Notes: generated by a model not told the origin, from the letters alone. 64,000 bases of DNA from Paenibacillus sp. 19GGS1-52 (GCF_022369515.1 NZ_CP059724.1:6572001-6636000); one strand, 5' to 3'. Positions 27,312 through 36,657 are shown, counted from the first letter of the stretch. Numbers and translations: made by a program.

Positions 27312-29328
27312 GGGCTGTCTCCTCTCTATTTAGCAATGAGTTCAGTCCTATACGTTTCTCCGGATCAAGCGCTAAGGGCCTACCTTGGTATAATCCATAT
27401 GCTGCTGCTGGAAAATACGGATAGACTGCCGCATAGCACTGCTGATATTGCTCCTTGAGCAATGAAGCCATCTTGGAGGCCATTTCCGGGGTACTCTGGT
27501 TCAGCCAGAACTCGCCCTCCCAGCATGAGGCCGCGTCTGTAAATCGCAGCCAATGGTGATAATCACAGTCCATGACCGCGACGGAACGATACCGCTGCAT
27601 CAGTGCCTCCCGTTCAGGATAGTTCCAGGGGATCTCGGCAATGACTAGCCCGTCTACTGCTGCGCGGCTCTGGAGTAGTTGCTCCAACTGCTGTAAAGAT
27701 GGATAACCTGTTGGCGTAAACAATAGCCAATCCGCTGCCTTGCCGGACCCGATTTCCCATGCGTCTAGCTCCGAAGGTTGTTTTAACGGATTGAGCACCG
27801 TCCTGGTTCCCCGATCGGGCGATATATCTACAATGCTCACTCTGCTTCCGGAAAGGCTTGCCGCCACCCCAAGATTCGCAGCCAGAAAAGACTTGCCGCT
27901 CGGCACGGGGGAGGTTAGCAGCACAATGCCTTGGAGCCCCTTGGGGCCGGTAATGGACAAAGTTTGCTGCAGCCCCTCCTCTTCAGTTAACCCCTTCTGC
28001 TTAGGCTCCAATGCGATTGCTGGAACTTCACCTTTTCGGGTTCGGAAATTGTGCCAGCCCACACGGCAGCTCCGCGCCCAGTTGCGGAAACGAGGAAGAA
28101 TAACATGTTTCCATTTTGTCCGGAGAATGGAGAACCCTTTTTTGCAGCTTTGCAGCCACTTAGCCATCGGCCATCTTCTGAGCTTCAGCTTGCTCAGCCC
28201 AAACGACTCGGGAATCCCTTCCTCTATCACCAATGGCGCGGGGGGAGCTTTCTCATTAATCTCAGGGATTCCCTCGGCTTCTGTTTCGTCTCCCTCGGGT
28301 TCACCCTGCATGAATTTGACTAGTGATGGGCTAAATATCGAGCGCTCTTCAGCTTGCCCTCCCACCTCAACCTCCTCCTGCTCTTTCTGCTGATCTGACT
28401 CCTCAAATTCGATAGACAGGCTGGGTTCAGCCCATGAGCCTTCATCCATTTTCCAAGCTTCCCAAGTGGTCCGGTCCCACCAGCGTCCCAAGATCTCCGG
28501 CAGTGAAAATCCGGATAATAGGGTTGTGCTATGCCCTCCATGAGAAGTGAGTGTATTGAGCACGCGATCTTTTTTCTCCTGCAGTTCACTCAGCAATCGG
28601 AACCGCTTCAGCTCCTCCGGATTCAGGTCTGCCGGTTCATCTGCTCGTTCCCTGACCTTGATTTTGGATTCTGAGGTGGTGAGGGTCAGCGTATATTCAC
28701 TGCGCAGCGCCTTCCCAGTTCGGGCCAGCCGTTCCCACATCTCGATCCGGTTCAGCTTCATTTGCTGGATGCCTTCACTTGCCGCCGGACGATTTCGTTT
28801 CTGATTCCATAAATCATGGCGGACATCCGGGATCTGCTCTGCCGAGATTTGCGCAGAGAAGCCTTCCTGCACAAGCGCACGCAGAAACTGTTCAAACCCG
28901 CCGATTCGCGTCCGTTTTTGCGCAAATACCGCCGTTTTCCACGGGGCCGCAGTTAATGAGGAAACCACATGCAAGGTCTTCCCGCTGCGGTACAGCCAGC
29001 CGTCTTCCTCCACCCCAAGGAAGGAACCGAGGTCTTCCCCGGTTCCTTCCTTTTTTTGTTGTACATCATGGATGTAACGCTTCAGGCGATACGGCCACTT
29101 GAGCATATGCCCGAGCGTACTCACCATGAAGATCACTACAATCCAGGTCATCTTGAACATCACCGGGAACGGGACCAGAAAGGGGAAGCCCCCGATCACC
29201 AGCGTCGTTCCCACAATCCAGCCGATATCTGTCAGGGACAATCCTAAAAACTGTACATCCTCACGGATATCGCCCATAAAGCTAGCCCGCAGCAGCTCAT
29301 CTTCCCGTTCCTGCTGATCCTGATCCAT
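27277..29328 (-). CDS. PrgI-like membrane protein with a C-terminal MinD/ParA-like domain
   Basis: 683 aa. Residues 1-80 hold two helices in the PrgI/VirB3-like layout (IREDVQFLGLSLTDIGWIVGTTLVIGG). Residues 100-300 resemble an N-terminal VirB4-like accessory region (WKTAVFAQKRTRIGGFEQFLRALVQEG). A charged linker (330-430) leads to a MinD/ParA-like domain at about 465-640 with LLTSPVPSGKSFLAANLGVA and RVSIVDISPDRG. The lysine of the P-loop is present but the loop is not classic. Partial duplication or fusion of VirB4-associated functions is possible. It overlaps both neighbours in the operon, so it is coupled to the VirB6-like and VirB4 genes. Confidence 0.65.
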   Translation of the reverse strand: MDQDQQEREDELLRASFMGDIREDVQFLGLSLTDIGWIVGTTLVIGGFPFLVPFPVMFKMTWIVVIFMVSTLGHMLKWPYRLKRYIHDVQQKKEGTGEDLGSFLGVEEDGWLYRSGKTLHVVSSLTAAPWKTAVFAQKRTRIGGFEQFLRALVQEGFSAQISAEQIPDVRHDLWNQKRNRPAASEGIQQMKLNRIEMWERLARTGKALRSEYTLTLTTSESKIKVRERADEPADLNPEELKRFRLLSELQEKKDRVLNTLTSHGGHSTTLLSGFSLPEILGRWWDRTTWEAWKMDEGSWAEPSLSIEFEESDQQKEQEEVEVGGQAEERSIFSPSLVKFMQGEPEGDETEAEGIPEINEKAPPAPLVIEEGIPESFGLSKLKLRRWPMAKWLQSCKKGFSILRTKWKHVILPRFRNWARSCRVGWHNFRTRKGEVPAIALEPKQKGLTEEEGLQQTLSITGPKGLQGIVLLTSPVPSGKSFLAANLGVAASLSGSRVSIVDISPDRGTRTVLNPLKQPSELDAWEIGSGKAADWLLFTPTGYPSLQQLEQLLQSRAAVDGLVIAEIPWNYPEREALMQRYRSVAVMDCDYHHWLRFTDAASCWEGEFWLNQSTPEMASKMASLLKEQYQQCYAAVYPYFPAAAYGLYQGRPLALDPEKRIGLNSLLNREETAHEPAQTYESVS

Positions 29329-31777
29329 TGCCTTTCACCTGCCCTTTGTCTTTCGGTTTCCCAGCGTCTTGAGCTTTCTCCGGGGTTCCTGCTGTTTTTG
29401 CCTTCTGACTTTCCTTGATCCGCTGCTTCTCATGCCGATGCAGCATTTCCTTTTGCAGTTTTTCAAAGCTTCCCATATCCAGTCCATCCAGTGGCGGTTG
29501 CCCATAGTTGACCGGTACGCGGTCCTTAATGACATAGACCGCACCGTCTTTGGCACGCCAGTAGGGGATGCGGTCTTTCCGGTAACTGTCATACGCCTTC
29601 TGAAATTCACTCAGATGTTCCTCGGGGACATAGACATGAGACTCGTCGTTAGCAAGTTCCAACACTTCCACCAGCCCCTTCACTGAACCGGATCGTTCCC
29701 ATGCCTCCACCATGGTGGCAGCAAACCGAGAGTGGCGCGGGAAGTTATATCGGATCTTCCGGGTGGTCTGGGCCAACATCCCCTCCAGCACTTCAGTGGC
29801 TTCTTCCAGATAATCATCCGGCAACCATAGTGCCCCCTGCTCCAGCAGCAGTTCTTTGACCCATGGGTATTCATCGGCGCGATCCTGCAGTGCATGGTAC
29901 GCCGCCGAAGCTTTGCCTTGGGGCAGTTTGGCCTGGGTATACAGCGGCAAGGCTTCTTTAATTTGTTTCACCGCTTGCTCGGCTTCGGTGGTGTCTTTCA
30001 GCATCGTAATTTGTGGTGCACTATTCAGATCCACAAAAGCTCCATCCTTGTACATACCCTCACGTATAGCAGAGACATCAAACCCATCCTGTTCCAGCTG
30101 CGGCAGCATATCGAGGGTATGACCGGCCAAAATCAACTCGCCGGTACGCTCGTCCCACTGTACATCGTCTTGGTATTCTTTCTTCAGGGTACTTAGCTTC
30201 TTCGTCAACTGTTTGCGCTGGGCAACAGGAGCCTGCAGCAGGGAAACACTTCGAAAGCCTTCCTCCCCCAGAACTGTGGAAATGTTCAGCGCCGATGATT
30301 TGATTTCCGACTCCCCAAATGCCAGTTCATGCTCGATATCAACATGGACCTGACCGCCTTCTTCCAGCCACTCTTCCGGCTCATGATAGGCGATCCCTTG
30401 CACCGATTCGGACAGCCCTCCGCTGAGACTGGATACCATTTTGTCCCTGCCGACACTGCGCTGGGTACGCATGCGTTCCGCTGCGTTCTGCATCCGTTTA
30501 CTGGCCTCCTGCATGCTCAGCGCCTTCTTTTGAACCCCTTCCGAGCCCATTCGCTTGCCCATGGAATCGAGTGAAGTGGATGTTCGTTCTCCCCATTTCC
30601 CCATCGACTCCACCACTTGGGCTCCATTGAGCGTCATCGGGTTTTGGGTGGCCTTCATCAGTGGCTTTAACCAGAAAAAGAAGAAGAAGACCAGCAAGGC
30701 CAGCGCACTGAGGATGGCGAAAATGATCGGCGGAATCCCAATTGCAGCCGAAAAGCCGGTTCCCTCACCGTAGTCCGTTTGCATTTTGACAAAAATAGCC
30801 CAATGTAAACCACAGATCAGGCCGACTAGTAAGGTCCGCAAATACAAATTCGCATACCCGATCATCGTCTCCAGTTTCCCTGTATAAGCAGATTGGGTAA
30901 TCCACAGATTCACCAGGATGGCCATAAACATCAGCACCAGCGTTTTGAGTACCGCTACCACATACAAAGGCAGCACCACCAGTAACAAATAACTGAGCAG
31001 ACTAAAGATCCCTCCGCTTGTGGATACAGTAAGCTCACCCAAGGTTTGCGCCGCATACGAGGCTTCCGTAATTCCATCCGAACCGACAATCATCGCTTTT
31101 AAAATCTGCTGACCCTCTAGCCCCTCATAGGCAATCCCGCTGGTGCCAATAATGCCCTCGAACATCTTGCTGGCCATCCAGTTGATGCCGACATTGGCGA
31201 TATTCAGCACCGTCAATGAGAAATAGGTAGCGACAAAACAAATGAAAAAGACCTTGAGCAAACTGCCCAGGTCCTTTTTGCCTTGAATGATTTTAAAGGT
31301 CAGCCACGAAATCCCGATAAAGAGTAACACGAGACCAATGATCATAAACAGAGACCAGCCCGACTGCACCATGGCAATTTCGGCAATTTGCGGCGTGAAC
31401 AAGTAGCTTTTGGCAAAGGCATCATAGAGGGGAGACATCAGTTCGTCCACCAGCAAAACAATGAGTCCTTCAATGGCATCTTTGATCAGCTTGCCGGACA
31501 TGAGATCCTTAAACGACTGGATCATATCATCGACTTTTTGAATCATGTCATCTACCCAATCGGGTATATACCAGCTCGTTTCTCTCTCCGCAGGTTCCGC
31601 TGTGCCAGGCGGTGCAATTGTCGGCGTAGGTAGTGCAGAGGCCAGTTTTACCGCGCTGCTTCCTGATGGTTGTGTAACCTGACTGGATGATGCCTGAACC
31701 GTTACATTCAGCAGGCTGGTTGTCATGCTGAGCAACATCAACAGTATGACTGCCAGCACACGAATACGCCTCTTCAA
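29297..31777 (-). CDS. VirB6/TrbL-like polytopic conjugation channel protein (EF1877 type)
   Basis: 826 aa from a TTG at 31777, overlapping the previous stop (TTGA); a GTG 9 bp upstream is an alternative. Signal-like helix at 8-27, then the helix cluster typical of the Gram-positive CD3337/EF1877 mobilome membrane family: about 140-165, 180-205, 260-290, 320-350 and 355-385. The C-terminal half is cytosolic and helical (KALSMQEASKRMQNAAERM). The family is taken to form the membrane pore of the transfer channel. The long soluble tail has no recognised domain. Confidence 0.75.
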   Translation of the reverse strand: MKRRIRVLAVILLMLLSMTTSLLNVTVQASSSQVTQPSGSSAVKLASALPTPTIAPPGTAEPAERETSWYIPDWVDDMIQKVDDMIQSFKDLMSGKLIKDAIEGLIVLLVDELMSPLYDAFAKSYLFTPQIAEIAMVQSGWSLFMIIGLVLLFIGISWLTFKIIQGKKDLGSLLKVFFICFVATYFSLTVLNIANVGINWMASKMFEGIIGTSGIAYEGLEGQQILKAMIVGSDGITEASYAAQTLGELTVSTSGGIFSLLSYLLLVVLPLYVVAVLKTLVLMFMAILVNLWITQSAYTGKLETMIGYANLYLRTLLVGLICGLHWAIFVKMQTDYGEGTGFSAAIGIPPIIFAILSALALLVFFFFFWLKPLMKATQNPMTLNGAQVVESMGKWGERTSTSLDSMGKRMGSEGVQKKALSMQEASKRMQNAAERMRTQRSVGRDKMVSSLSGGLSESVQGIAYHEPEEWLEEGGQVHVDIEHELAFGESEIKSSALNISTVLGEEGFRSVSLLQAPVAQRKQLTKKLSTLKKEYQDDVQWDERTGELILAGHTLDMLPQLEQDGFDVSAIREGMYKDGAFVDLNSAPQITMLKDTTEAEQAVKQIKEALPLYTQAKLPQGKASAAYHALQDRADEYPWVKELLLEQGALWLPDDYLEEATEVLEGMLAQTTRKIRYNFPRHSRFAATMVEAWERSGSVKGLVEVLELANDESHVYVPEEHLSEFQKAYDSYRKDRIPYWRAKDGAVYVIKDRVPVNYGQPPLDGLDMGSFEKLQKEMLHRHEKQRIKESQKAKTAGTPEKAQDAGKPKDKGQVKGNGSGSAGTGR

Positions 31778-32091
31778 TCTCCCCACCCCCAGATAGCCAT
31801 ATAATCATAAAACTGTGACAGCACAGTAAATACCGAGCCGGTCATGAACAACAAAATCAGCAGCAGCCCCACCGCCATCCGCTTCCAAAACTTTGTATCC
31901 TTCAGACTTTTAGCCCCCCGGCTTGCCAATAACAGGAAAGCGAAAAACCGGATCAGCCAGTAGGATAAGGCGAAAACACAAAGAATCGTTCCTGTGGCTC
32001 CGGCCAAAACCAAAAGCCAGTTCAAATTGTCCACCACATCCGGATCGACGATATACATTTTTTTCATTTTCGAGATATAATCGTTGTCCAT
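31774..32091 (-). CDS. Small two-helix membrane protein of the conjugation operon
   Basis: 105 aa. Helices at about 23-47 (LLVLAGATGTILCVFALSYWL) and 68-95 (LLLILLFMTGSVFTVL). It starts 7 bp after the preceding gene and overlaps the VirB6-like start. Size and place suit a VirB3/VirB2-like channel component, but no family is recognised. Confidence 0.55.
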   Translation of the reverse strand: MDNDYISKMKKMYIVDPDVVDNLNWLLVLAGATGTILCVFALSYWLIRFFAFLLLASRGAKSLKDTKFWKRMAVGLLLILLFMTGSVFTVLSQFYDYMAIWGWGD

Positions 32092-32098
32092 CGCTGAA

Positions 32099-32542
32099 TT
32101 AGCCCCTTAAGTTGCGAAGATCTGGCTGGATAAACGAGGTCGACTTATCACCTCCAAGATCCTGTGTAGATGTCCAGGTGTATATATTTTCAAGGAAACT
32201 AAAGAAGGCTCCGCTGATGAAGAGGAATACAATAAATACAATCAGACCCGCTTCAATCCAGAACCACTTATCCTTGATGGTGCCTTTACCTGTACTGATC
32301 TTGACTAGTTTGATAATGACTCGGACCACCACAAATATCAGCGTGGCAATCGTAATTAAAGAGATGAACAAGCCAATCGGTGTAAATACAAAGTCCAGTC
32401 CGTCCAGCACCTTCCAGTTGAACTTCATCTTCTCCTTGATCTTGGTGATCGGATTATCCTCAGCAGCATAGGCCATCATCGGCATGATAAACATGCAAAA
32501 GAGGACCATCATCACAAGGGTCCCTGTCTTCTTTATTTTCAT
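32099..32542 (-). CDS. Small secreted or membrane protein of the conjugation operon
   Basis: 147 aa with gggaagag before the ATG. Signal peptide to about residue 26 (ends AYAAED), then two helices near 55-78 and 95-117. This signal-plus-two-helices build is like VirB2-type pilin subunits, though the helices are longer and the tail is charged. Located between a YdjM-like gene and the preceding two-helix protein. A T4SS pilin role is possible and unproven. Confidence 0.5.
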   Translation of the reverse strand: MKIKKTGTLVMMVLFCMFIMPMMAYAAEDNPITKIKEKMKFNWKVLDGLDFVFTPIGLFISLITIATLIFVVVRVIIKLVKISTGKGTIKDKWFWIEAGLIVFIVFLFISGAFFSFLENIYTWTSTQDLGGDKSTSFIQPDLRNLRG

Positions 32543-32563
32543 TTTTTCTCTTCCCTTCTGCTT

Positions 32564-33283
32564 TCAATAGAATGTAATGAGCCAAAGTGCGATACTACTC
32601 ACCCAACAACATCGGGCAATCCACCGCTCGGCGGTACTGCCGTTTCGCAGGATATTCAGCGCCACTTTAAGCCGTGGCATGAGCACGGAACGAATACCCT
32701 CCACCGTCACTGCGTCCCCCGCTAAGTGCGACCACCACCCGGCTAGCAGGCCTAAGCCGAGCGCTTGGAACAGAACGGGCTGCGTAGCGGTAAACGAGAC
32801 CACGCCAACGCTCAAGACAGCGGCAAACTCTGGACTATGGATAATCCCGCGATGCTTGACAAAAGGCATCACCAGCATGGCAACGCCTGCCAAAAGCGTG
32901 AGCCAATGCAGGCCGTAAAGTTCATATCCCGCAATGAAGAGCAGTCCAAGTCCACTCAAGAGGAGCATCCGCAGACGGGATGCCAAGGCTAGGACTAGAC
33001 CGCCTGCTAACCATAGCCAGGGCATCGGCTGCTGCAGGATAAACCACAAGATCCCTATGCCCACGGACAGACCGGATAATCCCTTCAGTTGTTTCCGTGT
33101 CCTTGCCGAGAACTGGAGCTTATTACTAACCGTACTGGTCTTATGATCCAGATCGGGCAGCAGTCCGCCGATCCCCGCAGCCGAAATCAATACGGCAGCA
33201 GGCACCATGGGCATCACTGGCGTAACATAGAGCACTGCCGAACCCGCTAAAATGGCCAGCCCTACATGTCCTTGTCGATTCAT
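32564..33283 (-). CDS. YdjM-like membrane-bound metal-dependent hydrolase
   Basis: 239 aa. Polytopic, with a DUF457/YdjM signature: GGLLPDLDHKTS near residue 37 (the conserved D-x-D-H) and HRGIIHSPE near 143, the second metal-binding cluster. Family members are membrane-bound proteins of the putative metal-dependent hydrolase class, with no settled reaction. Gene order places it near the start of the conjugation operon, so it may process a lipid or wall substrate, or simply be cargo. Confidence 0.75.
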   Translation of the reverse strand: MNRQGHVGLAILAGSAVLYVTPVMPMVPAAVLISAAGIGGLLPDLDHKTSTVSNKLQFSARTRKQLKGLSGLSVGIGILWFILQQPMPWLWLAGGLVLALASRLRMLLLSGLGLLFIAGYELYGLHWLTLLAGVAMLVMPFVKHRGIIHSPEFAAVLSVGVVSFTATQPVLFQALGLGLLAGWWSHLAGDAVTVEGIRSVLMPRLKVALNILRNGSTAERWIARCCWVSSIALWLITFY

Positions 33284-33289
33284 TTGATA

Positions 33290-33508
33290 TCACCCCCTTT
33301 CCGGGAACAGCACAAATAACCGCTTCAAGTGTTGAAGCAGTTCAGGTCTTTCAATATTCAGATTTAGAAGAACCGACTGAATCCTCGCTTCTTCTGCTTT
33401 TGTAAAATCGGGGATAGGAGGCCTTCCAGCAGTTCGTCGGTACTTGCCTGGGGCTGAAAGGGATCTGGATGATTCGGGAGTGCAAATACCGGTCTGCCGC
33501 TTAAGCAT
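33290..33508 (-). CDS. Possible small protein overlapping the CpaE-like gene's 3' end
   Basis: 72 codons from an ATG at 33508 (ggtggcggg upstream), mostly overlapping the CpaE-like gene in another frame and extending 74 bp past its stop. The end reads IERPELLQHLKRLFVLFPERG and its last codons contain the next gene's ribosome site. Only the non-overlapping part argues for coding; it may be a chance frame. Confidence 0.2.
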   Translation of the reverse strand: MLKRQTGICTPESSRSLSAPGKYRRTAGRPPIPDFTKAEEARIQSVLLNLNIERPELLQHLKRLFVLFPERG

Positions 33509-34344
33509 CCCGCCACCATCTCCCGATTGGGCTCATTCGCCAGGGGCAAAGCAATCCGCCAGTATTCCTGCGGCACACGGCTATGTTCCCGACAAAAAGA
33601 GATTAGCTCCTTCACTCGCCATTCACTTCCGGAACCCACCAACACCGGCAGACTAGCTTGTACAAACAGATCTGCCTGCTTGGTGGTTTGCAGGCTTCCC
33701 AAGTCCAGCACGGTATAGCGGTAGTCGTTCATGAGCGATCCGATCCAGTACTCGGATACCTCAGCTTTATAGAGGGCGACATCGTTCAAGTCATAACGGG
33801 GATGATTAGAGTAATTCCCCTCCTTAATGTATTCCAGAAAGGAGAAACACGGACGGCCCCCGCCTTCCCACACCGCCACTTTGGTTTTAGCATATCGAGC
33901 CAAATAGTGAGCGATGAGCAGCGCTGTATGTGTACTGCCAGCTCCTTCAAACACACTGCCTACGGCGATAACGATCCTTTCTCTTGTTCTACTGAAGTTC
34001 ATTTCAGGCAATGCGATCCCCTGAGGCTTTGCCTCCACTAGTTGATGGACTTCGAGTAGCTTTTCTTGCCAGCTCTCGTCCATCCATACGTCCGAAGCTC
34101 CTAAAGCGGTCCAGCTTCTTATGGCTGTAGATGACAGACTGTTCGCCTCACTAATCACGACAAACTTTACGGGGATTTCTTCCGCTAACGGCAAGATGCT
34201 TCGGGCTTGATCTTCATGGATCAGGATGCATTCCGGCATCAGGATCAAGGAGCTTTCTTTGACTTCTTCCAACGTACCACATACATGAAATTTAAAACGG
34301 GGATCACTGATTTCTGGTCTTACGCCAACAAGTATAATATGCAA
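33364..34344 (-). CDS. CpaE-like protein with a receiver-like N-terminus and degenerate P-loop
   Basis: 326 aa from a TTG at 34344 (agaggagg site); a TTG 24 bp upstream is possible. Residues 1-105 look like a receiver-type domain (IILVGVRPEI; VKFVVISEAN; SWTALGASDVWMDE). Then a MinD/CpaE-type fold starts with IVIAVGSVFEGAGSTHTALLIAHYL, where the Walker lysine is replaced, plus YTVLDLGSLQ and VLVGSGSEW. CpaE proteins localise Tad pilus assembly machinery. As the first gene of the conjugation operon it may position the secretion machine or link to the Tad locus. It is degenerate and probably does not hydrolyse ATP. Confidence 0.7.
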   Translation of the reverse strand: MHIILVGVRPEISDPRFKFHVCGTLEEVKESSLILMPECILIHEDQARSILPLAEEIPVKFVVISEANSLSSTAIRSWTALGASDVWMDESWQEKLLEVHQLVEAKPQGIALPEMNFSRTRERIVIAVGSVFEGAGSTHTALLIAHYLARYAKTKVAVWEGGGRPCFSFLEYIKEGNYSNHPRYDLNDVALYKAEVSEYWIGSLMNDYRYTVLDLGSLQTTKQADLFVQASLPVLVGSGSEWRVKELISFCREHSRVPQEYWRIALPLANEPNREMVAGCLSGRPVFALPNHPDPFQPQASTDELLEGLLSPILQKQKKRGFSRFF

Positions 34345-34513
34345 TGATGTCCAACCTCCTCTGAACAATATGTCTACTGTATGATCATAGCTTGTTTAAA
34401 CTACCGAAAAGTTCAAAGAACGTTCTGAAAAAGTATGGGTTGTGGAACCTCAACGCCTGATATGCCAATGAACTCACAATCATGATTACCTCTCACACCT
34501 CTTCTCTGAAAGG

Positions 34514-34540
34514 CAAAAGAGCCACTCGAAGGCAGCTCTT
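34514..34540 (-). terminator. Orphan minus-strand terminator-like hairpin
   Basis: AAGAGC pairs with GCTCTT on the minus strand, followed by TTGCC. No intact minus-strand gene lies upstream, which fits a gene lost from this region. Confidence 0.45.
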
Positions 34541-34903
34541 GGACAAAATGTCATGAGAATATTTTTAAGGAAGAGACTGAGGTAGCAATCCCGAATCCGC
34601 TTTTAACGTCGTCGACCGGAATAGCTGAACCAATAAGATACTAACAATGAGAGGGCATACGAGTGGGCATATAGTGTGGCCTATAATGAAATCAGGAATT
34701 TATATGATGGTATAAACCCACAGATTAAAAGATAGCTTATGCTTTAGTGCTTGAATTAACTAGGATAGTTCATGCCAATGCGATTTTGCTATCTCTGGGC
34801 AAAATCGGGCAGACCTATAGCAGGGTTCAGCTACAGCCAATTAGGCAGGTAGCTTAAGCTACTTAAGGATGTCAAATAAGGGTTTCTTTTTTAGAGCTTG
34901 TTG

Positions 34904-35015
34904 TTAAACGAACACGACGTTTTGCCCGAAATACTCTTGCCGAATTCGATACACTACCTCACCCAGCGTGCGAGGTTTGTCCTACTACTTCCACTCCTGA
35001 CGTTGTGATTCCAAA
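34904..35015 (-). pseudogene. Remnant of a small gene
   Basis: On the minus strand, LESQRQEWK, two in-frame stop codons, then DKPRTLGEVVYRIRQEYFGQ to a TAA at 34904. The clean, charged, protein-like end after tandem stops suggests a decayed gene. Family not recognised. Confidence 0.25.
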
Positions 35016-35320
35016 AAGGATGACAAAAGCTAAAAACTTCATGCTAACTAAGCGGGTCTTTGGGTTCTTAAAAACATGATTTACATATCGTTCCTGACAA
35101 GCTAAAAATAGCAAGTCAAATAATAGGTCGTCCATATTGTAAGAGTCGGACTAACAGGCAGGTGTGTATAAGGTGACAATCTTTGCATGTATGGAGTAAG
35201 ATAATCTTTGACTGACTTAAGATTATTTACATAATGAATACTTTGGATTCAGACCTCTAAGTTATAAGAGATTTTTAAAAATAGGATAGCTGTTTAAGCT
35301 TACGAGGAGGAGTAATAACA

Positions 35321-36298
35321 TTGTGGATCTGGCTTAAAGGTTCAAAATGGGGCAGGATCGTAGGAATTTCTATTGCAGTGACTTTTTTAGCCATCTTGCT
35401 AGGATGGGGGTACCAACATATTAATTGGACAACAGTGAACCCATGGATCTACAAAGCACAAAAATTTTATAAAAATGGGGGTGATGTATACTTCGGTTTA
35501 TTCTTCACTACATTCATCATTTATCTAATTTATGAGGTCCTGAAATTTCGCAAGGATCCAGAGCGATTCACTGAAGATGTCTGGAAAATCCGAAAGACAT
35601 ATTATGTGATGTACCTGGTACTTGCCGCAACTGGTTTCATAGCGGGTTATCTAAGTTTTCGAGATTGGAAAACAATGACACAGTTAACCGCTTTCGTTGT
35701 GTTTGTAGACTTGGCCGTATTTCAAACTCCCAGCATCACTAAGATATGGAGTGCTGAATTCCAACATCGAGGGAAAATTGAGAAGGTCATTGAAGGGAAC
35801 GTTGAGTTCATTAACTCTACAGCCATTAAATTCCAAGCCTTTTCGGATGTTATCAAGCAAACAGAGTCTTATTTTTCACCGATTACTGTGATTCCTCAGA
35901 ACTGGAATGCCTATCAAAAAGAATTAAAACAGTACGTAGGTTTGTACACAAGTAAATTCCGGTTTCGATTAGAGCTATTTCCGTTTAAAGTAGAAGTAGA
36001 TGAAACTCATACCAAAGATAACCTACGAAATGCTTTGAATCGTTTAGAGATATTATTCTTTCATGAAATTGATGACACTCCTACAATAGGAAATGAACCT
36101 AGTTATAGAACATGTGTTGTGGAAAAACTTATGAGTGGCGAAGGTGTTGTTTTGGAAACGGATAAATTAGTTATCGTTCCTATTTTTCAGAAAAAAAATT
36201 TGTTGATTGGACTTCGATCCAGTGATGGTTCAAAAATTGACGAAATAGACATTACCAATATCATTAATTTGAGCACGATTTTCCACTGGTACCTATAG
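35321..36298 (+). CDS. SpoIISA-like membrane toxin
   Basis: 325 aa from a TTG at 35321 behind gaggagg. Membrane helices at about 11-30, 52-72 and 92-110 and near 120-135. The central segment KIRKTYYVMYLVLAATGFIAGYLSFRDW matches the SpoIISA pattern IRKTWY plus membrane helix, and a GAF-like cytosolic domain follows to the end (VLETDKLVIVPIFQKKNLLIGL). SpoIISA forms membrane lesions in B. subtilis sporulation and is held in check by SpoIISB. A small antitoxin candidate follows 52 bp downstream, and an extra N-terminal helix distinguishes it from the classic 248-aa form. Confidence 0.8.
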   Translation: MWIWLKGSKWGRIVGISIAVTFLAILLGWGYQHINWTTVNPWIYKAQKFYKNGGDVYFGLFFTTFIIYLIYEVLKFRKDPERFTEDVWKIRKTYYVMYLVLAATGFIAGYLSFRDWKTMTQLTAFVVFVDLAVFQTPSITKIWSAEFQHRGKIEKVIEGNVEFINSTAIKFQAFSDVIKQTESYFSPITVIPQNWNAYQKELKQYVGLYTSKFRFRLELFPFKVEVDETHTKDNLRNALNRLEILFFHEIDDTPTIGNEPSYRTCVVEKLMSGEGVVLETDKLVIVPIFQKKNLLIGLRSSDGSKIDEIDITNIINLSTIFHWYL

Positions 36299-36307
36299 TT
36301 TGAAATG

Positions 36308-36316
36308 TGGTATAAT
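36308..36316 (+). promoter_or_regulatory. Extended -10 promoter of the antitoxin
   Basis: tggTATAAT, a TGn extended -10, lies 35 bp upstream of the antitoxin ATG and just after the toxin stop. It would give the antitoxin its own promoter, as in spoIISB of B. subtilis. No good -35 was found. Confidence 0.55.
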
Positions 36317-36350
36317 AAGATACTGCTATATTCAAAGGAGGAGATTTGCA

Positions 36351-36542
36351 ATGGTTAAAGTGACGGAAAGGGTACCTGGCAAAGTGCAACGAATGCAAAG
36401 AGATGCACTCCCCGGGAGAGCCAGCAGTAATGCAACTCTAACTAACACAAGCAGAGTATTGGAAACTAAGGTTTCAATTGCTACAGGCTTTCAAGAATTG
36501 CGGGATATGAACCGTAAGGCACTTATAAGTTTAAAACTTTAA
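36351..36542 (+). CDS. SpoIISB-like antitoxin candidate
   Basis: 63 aa from the ATG at 36351 with aaaggaggag; an in-frame longer start has no such site. Sequence MVKVTERVPGKVQRMQRDALP, basic and low complexity, with ASSNATLTNTSRVLETKVSIATG. SpoIISB is likewise short, basic and disordered. The gene follows the toxin with its own promoter, and a strong terminator closes the unit. Homology by eye is weak, so the call is mainly from position and composition. Confidence 0.65.
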   Translation: MVKVTERVPGKVQRMQRDALPGRASSNATLTNTSRVLETKVSIATGFQELRDMNRKALISLKL

Positions 36543-36560
36543 TATATTCAACTATAAATG

Positions 36561-36598
36561 ACAACAGGTAAGGGGTACCCCCTTCCTGTTGTTTTTTG
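36561..36598 (+). terminator. Terminator of the toxin-antitoxin unit
   Basis: ACAACAGG pairs with CCTGTTGT around an inner AAGGGG/CCCCTT-like stem, followed by TTTTTTG. It ends the toxin-antitoxin transcript. Confidence 0.85.
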
Positions 36599-36657
36599 TT
36601 TATCATATTTCTCCTTTCCCATGGATAGAATAATAACATTTCGTGGGAGAGCGAGTG

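Larger units (their letters stand above)
34345..35320. other. Intergenic region with no intact gene
   Basis: About 970 bp, low GC, between the conjugation operon and the SpoIISA-like locus. It holds a possible minus-strand terminator (34514-34540), a decayed small gene (34904-35015) and the leader of the toxin gene. No other coding signal was seen on either strand. Confidence 0.5.

Noticed and set aside
34345..35320. Insertion sequence
   Set aside because: No transposase, terminal inverted repeats or target duplications were seen in this gap.
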